Shown here one piece after another: positions 1-14,100 of a stretch of 64,000 bases of DNA (positions are counted from its first letter, which is position 1; every line of letters begins with the position of its first letter). The translations under genes were made by a program, and so were the position numbers. Location: the NCBI GenBank assembly GCA_013397845.1, contig VZTG01000482.1, forward strand, positions 2,246,537 to 2,310,536. Reading direction: 5' to 3'. The notes below the pieces were generated by a model. It had not been told where the DNA came from and made no database searches. It worked only from the letters and a program-made list of their open reading frames with translations. Origin of the DNA: Melanocharis versteri (lineage: Eukaryota; Chordata; Aves; Passeriformes; Melanocharitidae).

Positions 1-71
1 ACTGACTTCCAGAACTTAAAAAAAAAATGCTCAGTAATTTGAAAGAGGAAACAATTGCTTTCTAATTCTGT

Positions 72-150
72 CTGTGCTCACTAACACAGTGTATGACCTT
101 AAGCAAGTCATTCCCTTTGTGACTCAGTTTACTCATCTGTGACTCACAGA
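72..150 (+). repeat. MIR-like SINE fragment
   Basis: The stretch reads like the core of an ancient MIR SINE: a 'tatgaccttaagcaagtca' block followed by 'gactcagtttactcatctgtga'. The MIR consensus has 'gtgaccttgggcaagtca' and 'cctcagtttcctcatctgta' with the same spacing. The following bases to about 245, including 'gaaaagcactctcaaatccc', resemble the more degenerate 3' part of such elements, so the copy may extend that far. The call rests on recognising the consensus by eye; a repeat-library alignment would settle family and limits. Confidence 0.6.
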
Positions 151-250
151 TTAGATGCAGAAGCCCCTGATGTGGGTATTTAAAGGCTTAATTCATGATT
201 GAAAAGCACTCTCAAATCCCAGAATAAGAGATATTAAATATAAGACGCTG

Positions 251-3200
251 CAGATAATGTATTCTGGCCCTTCTTTTGAAATATTTGGATTGAAAGAAAT
301 AAATAGAGCATCTCTACAGGAAGTTCTTGTTGCACTTGCAGAAAACTCACCTTACCAGTAAAGTTCAGACACTATCTGTGCCTCAGAAACATATGTTTAA
401 AGCACCCCCTGCAACTTTCCAGCATCAAGTGAGAGTAAGTAATCTCAAACATTTCAAATACTCAAACTCAGCAGAGTTTCTCAAATTAGGTGTTGTATGT
501 ATGTATACTCTCTATACAATATGCATGCTAAAAACATGTATATTGTATATGCATGATATAATAAGTAGCAATGATCAATTATCATGAGCAGCTTCATTAA
601 ACCTTTCTAAGCAGAGTTGTCACAACTGCAGACCACGTTGTCTTGCCGTGCCACATGCACTTGTAGGCTTTTATTTACTATGATGAACTTCTCATGAAAA
701 AGAGATTCTGTGACTAATTTAAGCCTTCAGTTCACACTGCAAGCTGTCTTCTACGTATCCTTAAGCTGGAAAAGAGCTGGCAACCTCTATCCAAAGGGCT
801 GAGTGAGCATTGAAAAGAACTAAAAAGAGGACTAGCTAATCGTGTTTCATAGCATCAAAAGTTGCCATTGTAGTATGAGGCAGCTTTGAAACTATTTAAA
901 AAAGGAATATGGGAAGAGTAAGTTTTCATTTCAAACTTGGTATTTTTCCGTAAAAAACCATTATGTCAAAGTGCAATGTCTCTCAGAAAAGAAACCGTCC
1001 CAGTTCATCTGTGGTCGAATCAGACCAACATGGGAAACTATCATCTATAGTTTTCAGAGAACATCTGAAAGGGATGAAAGGGAGCATCTCCCTACTCTCT
1101 CAGGACTGAGAGAAGAACATTAGAGCTTGTCTAGAGGAGGTCCCCTGCCTCCCAAGGCTCGTTTGACACCAGAGACCTCAAGGAGAGAAAACCCAAGACA
1201 GAGTAAAGTAACAGTCCAAAGCAGCAGACTAAAGTCTGCAAATACTTCGCCAAATCCAAGTATGTGAAGAACTTCCCCTAGAATTAATGTTTACACCCTA
1301 CTCTATGTAATCAAACAAATTTCCCCTCCTCTTGGTTAATCTCAATCATAAACCAAGCTGCAGAAGTCTCTACTTCCTTATTAACATTTAATAACATCAG
1401 AATCACAAAGTTTTGAGGTATAAATTTGGAACAACTCGAGAGCTGCAAGACAGTTCAATCCTGTCATCATTCAGATAGAGGAAGATCCCACCTGTGTGAC
1501 ACGGACAGCTAGAGAATAACTCTTCAGGCATCTGCTCTGCTGTTAACTGCTAGCAACAAGATACTGATTATAAAGAATAAAGTCTCTGCTACAGGAATTC
1601 TTTGCTTTTCAAACATTGGCTTGACCATATTCAAGACTCATGCAGACAGAACCCTAAGAAATCTGATCTGACCTATAGCTGTCTCTGCTTTGAGCAGGAG
1701 ATTGGAATAGATGAATTAGCAAGGTCCTTTCAAAAACGAACTATCCGATGTGGTTTTTTTCATTCTTTTCATAACTACGTGCTTTTATTTGTCAGTGCCA
1801 GTGAATGTCATGTACCTTCTCAACCTGAGAAGCTGAAACGTGCAGCCATTTTGCAATACTGAACCACTTTTAATTGATCAGTGGAACCTGTACCTTTTAC
1901 TGAAACGAGCTAAGACCACAATGACTTTGGAAAGGAAGCACAAAGGTGATCCCTGTATTCTACATGCAAGGTGATCTATAGGAAGGAGGCAGTGACCCCA
2001 AAAGTTTCTTTCCAATCCATTAGCAGCTCTCTCGTTACTAAATCAACAAAATCACTCCACCCCTGTCACAGTTTAGAGGCCACCGAGAACCAAATAAAAC
2101 TGCTATAACAAGATGTATGTTTTTCCTTGATGTTTCAAGAAGCACTAATCCACCCTGCTCAGTCATAAACATTGAACTTTCCCAGCAGATTCTCTGCAGA
2201 AAGCAGTAATTTTAGAAGACAAAAAACAAAATTAAAAAAAAAAAGAAAAATAAAAAGTTTATGAGAGCTAGGGTGGCTTTGTGCATTCATCACCTCTCCA
2301 ATTTCCAATGTCAGGTTTGCTTAGTTTGAGCTGCAAAGGACTCAGATCTTTCACTTCTGCTCGGTTGAACTGGGCTCTCTCAGTCTTCTGCACTGTTGAC
2401 CGGAGTAAAGCTCTGCAAGTCAAATGAAGGTCTTTCAACTGCTCAATCCCATTAACCTTCATCTGAATTAACACTTGCTAAAGCTTCATTAGCAAATATT
2501 CTGCAGATGGAGAAAGACTCCGGCTCCTTTCTCTGCTTTGTATGAAGTCCACACTGTGCACAAGTTAAGCCATCATTTTGCAAGAATTTCCCCACACAGG
2601 GACAGGTCAGTTTAAAGGTGATCTTTCTTATGAAGCTTTTTTTGGTGCAGAATGATGCTTTGCTATAACTCACATGCTTAATGCTCACACACCAAACCAG
2701 GAAAGACCTGCCTGATGTCAGCTTCATTTAGTTGGCCTGACCCAATTCCCCTGCTCTGAGTGCATCTACCTAAGCAGCCCCAAAGTGATTTTTTTTGTGT
2801 GGTTCCTGTTGCCAATTTCTCAGAGTGGAACTTTATTCTGAAGATCTTTAATAGCTTTTCTAAATGGAAGAGACCATCTTCTTCCAAACAATCCCCTAAG
2901 CAATCAGAGAATGCTCCTGAAGGAGAGTTCTTAACATACATATGAACTACCAGCTGCATAGCTATAGATTAATTCAATTGCCATAAGGCATCCATAGGAA
3001 ATATTGCATCAAATTATCTTAACCAGAGAAAAGCTCAGCAGTACCTTTCAGTTCATTGCCTTCTTATTGTATCTCTCATGCAGATATTCCTGACCACTGT
3101 ACGCCACATTGTTTTTCATTCTCCCCCTCATTTTGCTTTTACAGAAAAGGTATCTCTCTCACCACTGAAATGCTGCCCCCAACCCCCCCAGAAACAAAAA

Positions 3201-5890
3201 AAAGACTATTCAGAGTTTGGATAATTCACATCTTCCAGAATATTCATATCCCAGAGAGATACTGTGTATGCATACAGCTTTACTCTTTACACCAGTTAAG
3301 AACCTCTTATTTCTGTATGATGAAACTGCAAGAATTAACTAAAAGGCCAGTGCCTGCAGCCCCTATGGTGTGGCTCATGGCCATTGGAAATGATAATAAA
3401 AAAACAAAACAGAGCTCAAGGCTGACAAGGAAAGTAAAGTGCAACATCATTTGCAGCCTGTGATTCCTGCTGTACCGTTGCTCTTGGGCCAGAATGGTTT
3501 GAGTCTACAAGCAATGAAATATCACTCACACCTGCCAAAGATACTTGCAGCAACAAAAATACTGGTATGATAACAAAAATAAGATTTTTTTCTGAATAAT
3601 CAGAAAAAATACTTGCAGAACAAATGCCATTACCAGGTCTCTGTCAAGGCCCTAGCCTTGCAAAGCATCATTCCTAGGCTGCATTCTCCTGCAAACTGTG
3701 TAACAGCTTGCAATATCCAAATACAAGGGACCAGTGAAGTACACTTCATCCTCATTTAAAAACATTAACTCCAGGGCAAAGGAATAAACAATTCAGTCTC
3801 TTTACCCTCCAGAAGAGCCCATGGGAGAAGAAACAGGATTTTGTTGCTGTTCTGCTCAGAAGTAACCTGCCTGCAGTCAGGTGTAACATTATCTCCCTGG
3901 TACAACAAACACCTCTGCTCATCTGCAGCAGTTAAAAGCTACCTCCAATTTACCCTTTGTCATTGCCCTTGACAGACAAGAAAGAAAATCAAACTTTAGA
4001 AGTCTAATGATCATCATTAACAATTTTCCTCTGTTCTACCCTCCCTCATACCATTTTATTTTTCAAGTGCAGTTTGAATACACATAATTTACTCTGGAAG
4101 GAAAAATGTGGATTTGGCATGGTTATCTGATGGAAATTTATCACATTTGGTATTATAAACCAACTCTGACACCACAAGGCCATATACAGTTTACTGCTCT
4201 TGTTTAGACAGCCCTAAATAACTGCCAGATAGACTAAATTGCAATTGCAGCTTTCTCTGGAATACAGCTAAGATAAAATGTCTGGACAATAAAAATCAAC
4301 AAAAGCCGATAAGTGGAGAAGTGTTTATGGGGTAACCAAGACACGACATGAAAACATAAAGCCCTCATCTAATCCACCCTCCTAAAGGAAAACTTCTCAA
4401 AACCTAATTGTTTTACACAAAGACTCCATGCAGAGGTCTCCAAACTCAGATCTTACTACAATTGATGTCCTGCAAACATTCAGACATACACTAAAACATG
4501 CAAACAACCATCTGCAAGCTTTCATCAATGTCTTGGTGCAAAGAAACCATGGATATTTTTATATTTTTGTACGAGATGACTACTTTGAAGCATGAGTCAA
4601 TGGAAGAGAGGTAGATTTTGATCTACATATGGTCCATCTCATTTATGTACAAGATCAACATCTTGCAAAATATATTTATCCCATCACCTTTCATGCTTAG
4701 AGTTCTCTAAATGCTCCCCCTCCCTTTTCCCTCTTCCCCTAAAATCCAGGAGTGCATCAGCACAGACTCTTGCTTTTAATCACAACAGATACACAAAATA
4801 GTCTTCTACTAAGGATTCTGATATAAAATATTTAATCTAGTGACAATAAAATGCTGAACCAAATCAAATTTGTGACTTTGGAAAAGGCATGTTTTGGTTT
4901 AAGAGGAAAATTTTATTTGCCATTTTAAATAGCAATTGATCATTTATCTAGGAAGGAAAAGTGTAAAACAAAGCTGATATGCAGAAAGCACTGAAATATT
5001 CCTCAGATTTTTCCAGTGTTGGATATTCTTAGGAATTTAAAAAACACGTGGTACACACGGTGGAAAACAGCAAGGTAAACCATTCTCTGGCATATTAGTA
5101 ATAAAAGGTAGAAATTTAAAGCAATACAGTTTACTCTTTTCTCTTATTTCTAGTATCCAAATCCTAACATACACACAAGAGATAATCAAAAAGCATCTTC
5201 ATAAACTCACAGAAGTGCAGAGGAATAAGATGAACAAGCTTATGGGTGTTTTTCTCCCCCAAAGAAACAGTGACATGTATATTCTGGAAACACTTACTAA
5301 AAGACAAACACATACACAGGTAAGTGAAAGACATCAGCACAAAAAACACACCTTCTACAGAACTACATTAAATTCAATTAAAGCTCAGAGTCATAGTTCC
5401 CATCATTTCAGAAAAAGAGAAAGCTACCATTTCGTGGGATTTTCAGTCCAGCTATCAACCCCCTGCTGCCAACACAGCACTTACAGAAGCCTGGGTCTGT
5501 CTCTGTGCAGCTCCTCTCCCTTCCCTTCCCCTCATCTGCTTTGTTACTCTCCTGGCAAAACAGAGAGGACTCGGTGTCCTTACAGGAGGCGAAAGAACGG
5601 GCAATACATGACTTCCGTGGTCCTTACCTTCCCCCTACTCAGAGATTGCACATCCAGCTTCCCTGCACAAGTTACTTGGAGGGTATTTAAAAACAGATGC
5701 TCAGAAATCTGAGGAGAACAAAAGCCCAAAGAGTTCAGATTTCCTCTCCTTGATCCGCCTGATGCTGTTGACACTAAAGTGAGCATATGATAAAGGGAAG
5801 GAGGTGGGATTGTTAGAGAGCATCAAAGGCAGGAGACTGGGAGATGGGGTTCCCTCTACCTCGACGTGGCACCCCTTCCTGGCTCCCCCC
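251..5890. other. Intergenic sequence, nothing recognised
   Basis: The block is AT-rich and contains only short open frames; none resembles a known protein or is flanked by convincing splice sites. An A-rich tract lies at 2229-2258 and a small perfect hairpin (10-base arms, 4-base loop) at 3586-3609. The longest open frame, 3056-3463, has no recognisable domain. I see no gene here. Confidence 0.6.
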
Positions 5891-5898
5891 TTGGCTGG

Positions 5899-6062
5899 AG
5901 AGGAAATAAAATGGAGCCTAGGAGGGAGGGAGAGAGATAATCCTGCAGCTTCATCTGATTAGAGAAACTGGGCCTGTGCAGAGCTGGCAATGCCGCCAGG
6001 GAAGCACAGGGAGGGGAGGCAGACAGGGACAGGAAGAGGAGGAGCAGAGGAGGAGGAATAAA
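5899..6062 (+). repeat. Purine-rich low-complexity tract
   Basis: Two almost pure A/G runs (5899-5940 and 5998-6062) are built from irregular GGA, GGAGG and GAGA units. The opposite strand therefore carries a C/T-rich stretch whose short open frame (5951-6148) is a composition artefact. Such tracts can form triplexes or bind GA factors, but nothing here shows a role. Confidence 0.5.
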
Positions 6063-6479
6063 ATTGTAAGAGTTAAAGGAAAATTATAAAAGGTATAAAA
6101 AGGAACTGACTCCTGGGCCAAGACATCCTGGTATATGTTCAATATCAACCCTCATATAATGGTGAAATCACCAGTAGGAAACACCCATTGCTTCTGGTAA
6201 TGTGGAGCAATCAGAAAGAAAACAAATCAAACCCCAAGCCTCAGTCCTGTAGGCACAGACTGGGAACAAGGATGTATCCACGGACTGCAAGGAGTGAGAC
6301 TGTTTGTGCTGAGCAGGGAGAAATAGAAAAAGCAGTATGCTACAGATAATTATCTAGTCTGTGCCAAACAGGACACAATTTAGAACACATTTTCTACTGC
6401 AAGTCATTTTCCAGAACCTGTTTCCACCTACTTGAACACATCTTAGCTGAACCAAAGTGACTTCCAAAGAGTTCGTGTC

Positions 6480-6870
6480 AGCACACACATCAGCTGAGAC
6501 TGCCCTCCCGCAAGGCTCCCACTTGTGCCGTCCCTCTCTCCCACACCTGGCACAGGTATTCCAGGGCTCACAGTTGCCCACCGACTGCGGCCATCCACAC
6601 CCCTGTGGAGCTGCAGCTCTCAGGGGATCCCAGCCTGCTGGAGGCTGGGGCCAGCCTGCCCTCCCTGCATGCAAACGTGGAGGCAGCACCGTGTCCTCGC
6701 CCTCGGCCTGACACAGGGGTTCACCCAGGCATGGGCAGGGTCCCCAGGGTGCTGCTGGGTGAGCATCTCCCACCCCATCCTCGCCCTGCAGGAATATCCT
6801 GCCTTGAGGAGACAGGCACGCAGGTCCTCCAAGCTGCCAGGTGTGACCTGCGCTGCGTCAGGGAACATCA
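6480..6870. other. GC-rich block, no gene recognised
   Basis: This is a local rise in GC content inside AT-rich DNA, with overlapping open frames on both strands (for example 6525-7046 plus and 6354-6773 minus). Simultaneous open frames on both strands are expected from high GC with few stop codons. None of the translations resembles a protein I know, and CpG density is modest rather than island-like. It could be a noncoding exon or just compositional variation. Confidence 0.4.
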
Positions 6871-9800
6871 AGGATAGATGTGACCAGAGGAGCCTTGTCC
6901 CAATCCACGGTGGCCCATTTTTGTGTAGAACCTCCTCTTTCACTCACCTTTACGAGGGGCTACAGCCAGTCCTTTCCCAAGGACCACTCCAAGTTTCCAC
7001 ATTGCGAGCTGCTTTTATTCCTTTCTGGCCTATTCCCTCCATTTAGAACTTCACATGAGGGAGGGTGGTTGGATCTCTAATGGGGCAAGGAGAAGGATGC
7101 CAAAAGATCAGAAAAGAACCCTTTCAAGTCCTCTTTCTTTCTGTTCAGGAAGCAGTTAACAATTCTCGTAAAGCACTTACAGCAGTTCTCAGTTGGTTCC
7201 TAAGCCTTCACCAATACCCTCCCATCAGGCCTGGCTCAGCTGAGAGAGTGGGATCAACGCCCCTCCCCAATGCTTTCAGGAATGTACAATTGCTCCCTGA
7301 CTCTTCAGAATAGGCTGCAAAACCAGACATTTCCTATGTGCTTCCAGGCTTTGTTTCTAGGATGCACACCCCCACAGACTCACTGAGCAATCACAGCCTC
7401 GGGCTGCAGGTCAGGAAGCATTTCGGGGGTTAAGAGCCAAACACGGGCCAGCAGCAGCTTTCTGGCTGCGTTATTTTACCTGCCGTGTATCACAGCAGCG
7501 AAGCAGAGTAGGCACTTGCAGTCAGCTCTTTGTGCTGACCTTGGCATTCTTCCTGCCAGGCTGGAAACAGAAGTTCCTTGAACCTGCCCCTTCCAGCACA
7601 GCCTTATCAGCATTCCTGCTAGACCCAGATCGTGCCCAGGCGACTCTTCCTGACCCATGGTATAGGACTGCAGTGGTGCTGCAGGGAGAGGGCAACTCTA
7701 CAGCTTCCTTTCTTATTCCAGCAGAAGACCACTGGCTGACACACACAGACACACCCCTGGCACTTGTAGCTACTCCAGCATTGTTCCAGTGCCAGTGGCC
7801 AGCCATGGAACAACTCCATACAACCCTTCCACTCCAATGCATCTTCCAAATGAGTCGTAAATGCCCAAATGACGTCCCAAGAGCATATAGAAGATACAAT
7901 GAGAGGACAATACTGCACTTAGCTGTTCCCCTAAACCCTTTACAGAAGGAAGTTGCAGGGCTCTCTTGTCCAGATTTTCTATGTCCAGCAAGGTTGACTA
8001 TTTTCACTGAAAGCATTAAAATGTGCTTACTGGAAGATACTGGTGACCAACTTTTACATCAACAGGTCACAGATCTGGGCATCCGTGATGATGCAATTGG
8101 CATACAGCTTTCTCAATCTATATTTGATGAGAAAAGGTGTAAAACTGCCTCAAATTCAGAGTTGGAGAATTTATTCTCATATCTTTCTTTAAGAAAGTTG
8201 ATAGGTAAAGGAAGCTGAGAAATCAGTAGCATATAGATCCAGTAGGCCAAATCCAGACAGTCTTGATGAATTTCTTTTGCTAAGAAGGAAAGCATTATTT
8301 TTCAAGAGGATGATTTCAGAACAGTTCTGCCACTGTGGCTCAGCCTGCCTAGCATTCATGTTTTTCTGAGAACTCCACCCAGGATTTAGACATATGAGAA
8401 TGTGTTTTATTTCATGAAATTAAAGTCCTACGCCCAGCCATGGAAGAAAGCTTTCAAAATTACTGTTTACTGATCTGGGTGCTTGAGGGTCATATGAAAG
8501 CAAGCCACCAGCCCCCTGGCTCTGAGTCACCTCGTGTGAGGAAAGGCAGTCAGCTCTGCTTGCCTGCTGAAGAAGGGCAGCACCAGGCAGAGCTGCTGGA
8601 CCTGCAGGCCAGCTTTTGTCAGTCTCCATCCAGGCAAGCAGGGCTTCCACATTCAAGAGAGGAGAAGTCCAGACCTAACACCAAAAGCCCTTTATCTAAC
8701 CTAAAATTCACTGGCACACTTTGGCCATCTACTCCTCTTCAGAAGAGGAAATGGGGTAGGAAAACCATCCTGATTGCTTGGTGCCTCCACATGAGACCTA
8801 AAGCCTTGTACTGAAGCTCTTCTCTCACCCCTTCCCATTTATAACCCCCACGGTCTTTTCTTGCACTGCCTGTTCTGCTGTCATTTAGAGCAACATTTTC
8901 CTGCCAGGTGGGTGACCTGGATCTGCCCAGACTGTGCCCTCTGAACTCTTCCATGAGCCCTGAACCTGCTGAGCTCTGCTGCTCTTTGGGGGGCAGGTTT
9001 GAGTGCCCACAAACACTGCTTGCAGTCTGTTTACATCTCTGTCTGGGGGCTCTGCCTGCAAACCCTGGAAGGCTGATATTTGTTGTCTGCTGATTCAAAG
9101 CCACTTAAGCCAGTGAAACTGCACCTTCAACCAGGCAGATTTTATCTTAATGCATTTCTGGGATACGTTCTAGTCTTCCACAATAAGGCAGCCCTCCAGG
9201 AACAATATGCTGTCTTGTGGGTAACACTGCTCATTTGCCTGAATGTCATCTGCCACAGCCAATTTGGATCAGGTTTTGGATATCTCCATTGTAAAGTATT
9301 TTCGAGTGTTTCTGAAGAATAACAGCCTCTTAGCAGAGTCTGAGAAAGCCTTCAAGATAATAACTAATGCACCATGGGCAAATTCAACTTTTTCTATGCC
9401 TATAACCAGTCAGAAGCTCTCCACTCCAGATTCTACTTGTCCCTTACTGAAATTGGCATCCTGTATGCAGTGCCAGTTTTCCATTTTTGCTTATACTGAG
9501 ACACCCAAAATAATTCCAGTCAGTCCAGTGTAGGAGCTAGCATAGCGAGTGTTCACACACACACTTGAGGCAACTGAAATGCACCTGAGACTGTTTAAAA
9601 ACATGAAACTGGCCATCACCTTCCATTTGACACAAACAGCACGGTTATTTCTAACAGAGTTCTATAAAGAAAGCAATTCTGTCAGATAAGTGATATCACA
9701 TTAACTTCAAACTTTCCAATACATCCTAATTAATCACCACAAATATAATTCCATTAGGCTATGTGCCACATGTCTAACATGTCTGTTAACCTAATTTGTC

Positions 9801-11094
9801 TATAAACACTCTACATAGAGTTTTGGGTATAAACATAAACACTGTACAGAGTGTTTCTATCCAACAAGCATCATGACAAGTTCTGCTTCTTGTGCCTGGG
9901 AGAAGATAGCTGCTGGTTAGACATCCCAATTATAGCAGGCATGGTCTCTGAATAAGCCTCTATTCTGCAATTTTATTTTTCTGTGAAAAGGAAGATGATT
10001 TGTGTGGGTTTATCTCATAAAGTCTCCATGAAACCTGCCAGGTCACCTACATTTATCTCCATTGGGAATAATGCTGTAACACTACTGACATAACTTTTTC
10101 CAAGGACCAACATAGATGCAGCTTCCTTCTTTGCAGAATTAATCTTTTTGAAAGCTGTCAGAATTTTTAGACCTGTGAAAACTGGTGGTTTTGAGCTCTG
10201 TCATCTCCTTTCTTTTTCATCTGGGATATAAGAGCAGCTTTCTTAACAAAGCAGACCAGTTCTTTTGCCTTTATTTTACCTTGGCAGTTAGCGAGGCAGC
10301 CCATCGGTACAAACAATCTCATGTATTTCAAAGACTTAGCAAACCTCTACACAGCACTATTTTTAGTTTGGTTATCAAACAAATAGAACAGTTGCTTATG
10401 GAGAATGAAAACAAGCTCCCTTTTTTAAGCATGTTTTGCAATAAGCCAAAGATGATATTGCACAAAACCTTACATCTCCTCTTAAATCAAGGGACTATCA
10501 CATGGGCGCTCTGCTCTACTTCTCCCAGATGTCATTTCCTCCCATGCACAACCACCAGAATGTCTTCCCTACACTTCCTTAATATCCATTAGCAAAAAGC
10601 AATAAATAAGTGCACCAAAAAAACTCAACCCTTCAAGCCAGTTTTGGGGTAGCTTTAAGCTGCCTTTCATGCAATAAGGGCTTTGGCCTTTTTGATAATT
10701 TAATCACATGTTTAGCTTTGCTCTGCATTTGATTGCTAGTCTTCCATCTGTTCTGTACTCTCAACTGGAAAGGAGGCAAGCCAGGACCACATAAGCAGGG
10801 CTTCCAGGGCCTGCTTCCAGGAAAAAAACCACTACAGAACACCACACTTTGAGAAGTCACCACTAGTTTTGTCCTTATGTGACTTGCCCACTAGGACACT
10901 CTCGCAAGTTTAGATCTGACTTTTTTCAAAACGACATTCATTTATATACTAAACCTTGGTTTACTTTGGCAAATGGTGTCATTAAAAAAAAAATTACTTG
11001 CTCTTTGGACAACAAAGTATCAGAGTCAGTTCTAGATCTTAACTAGTGCCCAGGGCTGAGGGCTGTGAACAAAGCCTGCCTGACAATTTGCTTT

Positions 11095-11175
11095 ACTTAA
11101 TGGGAGTTAAGCATCTAAATAAAGACTTGAACTTTGATGCCTCAATTCCCACATGTAAAATGATGACACGGGATC
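11095..11175 (+). repeat. Possible ancient SINE/MIR-like fragment
   Basis: The phrase 'cctcaattcccacatgtaaaatgatga' parallels the MIR segment 'cctcagtttccccatctgtaaaatgggga', and the preceding 'aatgggagttaagcatctaa' looks like wording common in old amniote interspersed repeats. Divergence is high and limits are uncertain. Confidence 0.35.
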
Positions 11176-14100
11176 AGCAAGAAGCTGGGGAAAGCGCAAA
11201 GGAAAACACTACACAAGCAGAAAGTACTGCAGCCTGGGAGCATAATTTGCCATCATGCACTTAGAGAAAACGCAGCTCTGCAGCTCCAAGAAAGGCTTTG
11301 TTTTCCCATGTGACCTGCAATATTCCCAAAAAACTCAGACCACATCCATCATAATGTATCTGTTTGTCTCAAGGCCCGTGGAACGACTCCAGTCCACTCA
11401 AAATTCCTAATCCAGACTCCCTTTCCCTGGACAACAGGCCTGGGCAACATATCCATCCCCATTTCTGCCCCATGCAGCAGGAGCTGCATGTACTCGTCTC
11501 CCTGACTCCATCCAGGATATTCTGCAGAGAGAGTATTACAGAAGGAAGAGGGACAGAGGCTTCAGGAAAGGTGGGGGGAATTTGAAGGGGATCTGGATCT
11601 AGTTCCTGTGGCTGCCTATACTGGACCAGTCCCATAAGAGACATCATGACCCTTGGTTAAATGAAACAGACAGAATTACTGTGCAACCAATAAACCAGAG
11701 TGACATCCCAAATCAGACAGGAGCTGAGAGCAACAGCACTGTCTATTAAATGAGGCTTGCAGCACTAAGACCTAGATTTCAGAGGAGCCCCACAGCAAGA
11801 GAACAATGCTATTTCAAATGTATCCAGTGTCCAGCAAAATGGAGTGTAAGCCCCAGGCTGGCTCTGCCTGCAATAATCTGCAGGCTTGACTCTGTGACAG
11901 ATTGAAATGCAGTAACAGTGTTTATGCAACTAAATCTTGTTCTAATCTATTAGTTTATGTAACCTTTGCTCGTGGACATACTGACTCATAGGTCTCAGGA
12001 ATCTAAAGAAAATCTCCTTTAACTCTCTCCCATCCTTCAATCCCTGGTTGCCCAATAAACAGCTTGTCAGAGATCTTGTTCATTCTCCTTGAGGAAAAAT
12101 TACGTTAGCAATGAGAAAAAAGGTATCAATTAAATTTCTGAAAACCAGTGTACTACTCTGTATGTACAAATGAAGTTATATAATGAGCTCGCCCATGGTG
12201 TGCAGGTGTCCTTCAGGTTAGCTTTTCCAGCCACAGAATTTGAGCCCCAGGCTGGGAAAGGCAGAGAAATTGTTTCCTTACTTCCTACAGAGAAAAAATA
12301 CTGCTTTCTAGCATTTAGACCTTTTTTTCCCCTGAGTAAAGCAAGGCAACAATATCTGTGTCAGTGACACTTATTCTTCCTAGCTTGAAAGATTTACTTT
12401 CATCCTTCTCCTATTTCTTGTATTCCCTAGAACATTCTCACATCTATTTCAAGTGAAGAGCTAACCACAGGAACTGTGTGCAGCATTCTTTCTGCTGCAG
12501 TCACAACTCTAGTGATTACCACACAAAACGTGCCCACATCAGCTTATTTTATCCCTTCCTGGCTGGGGTCTAACCTAGATTTTTGAAAGGATTTGAGTTA
12601 GGATCAACACTTTTTGAGTTTTGTTTTGGTTTTTTGGGGTTTCTTGGGTTTATTGCTGCCACTGGAATAGTTCACATAGCTGCTGCAATGTTGCCCCTGT
12701 GACACTCGTTAAGTACCCTATACCTGATTTAATTTCTAACCCTTTGTATCGAGGATTCCTACACAGGCCAAACCTGATCGATATCAGCTGGAATTAAAAG
12801 TATTTGGAGCCAAACCCCACGGTATCGGGTGTATTTCAGAGAGATCATTATATATTTTTGATGCATGCTGGACACTATCAGTACTGGATAAATATACTGT
12901 AAACAGGTCAGGCATTCCTCATTACTTGTTGCAAAAGCAGTGTAAGAACGGGCAGAGTGCCTTTTTCTATTAAGTTCCTTTGCACCTGGGATGGTGCCCC
13001 AGGGGATTCTCGGTCATGTCGAAGTGTTTACCCCGGCAGAGCCAGAAGCTGTGTCCAAGTGAGGTCGGTCACGTTCCAGCACTGCCCTGTGGGGCCCCTT
13101 GCCAAGGAAATCCAGCAGGAACAGCCTCAGGACAGCGCCTGCTGGCCACCTCCTGGCCACTTGGCAAAGACAAAGGCATCACTTACCCACATGAAATAAC
13201 GACTTAATTACATGAAAGGTTTACTCTTTTTTTCCTACACTTAGCATTTTAAATTTTTTTTCTTACATCTTTGACCCTCAAGATCTCCCTACAGTCTTTC
13301 CCAGGCTTTTGAGCAACCTTTATTTCATTTTAAACACAAAACCGTATGGGATGGCACCTACAAATCTGTTGTTGCTATATAGAGAGTGGTTTTAGGTGCA
13401 CGTGCCTGCAGAAACATCTTTAAGTTAGAGTAAACAGATCTGCAGCTTTCAGTATCTGATTCCAGATGTAAATGCTTCCAAAAAGAAGCATCACCTTTTG
13501 CTCTCAGATAAAAGTTTGCATCCCGTAAGGCTGAACCAATTAGGGGTGTATTACACATGGTGTAACTGCCATGCCACATATGTGATTCTGTGCCTCCCTG
13601 CAAATTGTAAGATGGATAAGTGTCTACAGATTCACCTGCCTGCTCAGCAATCCTTCCCCGTTTGTCTAATTCGCATTATGTCTGGCCTAAATTCATTATC
13701 CCTCACTCAGAGAGGGTGAGGCTTAGAGGAAACAGTCTAAAATAAACACTAGTCTTGCCTTGGAACAACTCCTGTTGTTCGCTACAGCTGTGTGAACAGT
13801 TCATTTTTCATGTTTACACACATAATCTTGCAAGACCCTGCCAAAGTTACAGAGTTTAGATTACTCTTATCAAGGTCAAGTGGTGTACAAAACTGGAACA
13901 AAAAGCCAGATATTGCCCCCAAAAAGCTTTAAAACCACGCAAGCCAGAGCTTCACAAGTAGTTTTCTCTGCAAAAGTCTCTACTTGTGCATATTATCTCT
14001 GAACTTGGAGTTTATTAATAAAGTCATTTTAAAAGGAGCATTTTGTATTCTTATTTTCTTAAAACATCAACAGCCAGCTACTAACTTTCTTAATGCAATT

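Noticed and set aside
3056..3463. 135-residue plus-strand open frame
   Set aside because: No recognisable domain, no splice context, AT-rich background; consistent with chance.
6354..7046. Overlapping open frames of 80-170 residues on both strands
   Set aside because: Opposed open frames in a GC-rich block without homology or splice structure point to composition, not coding.
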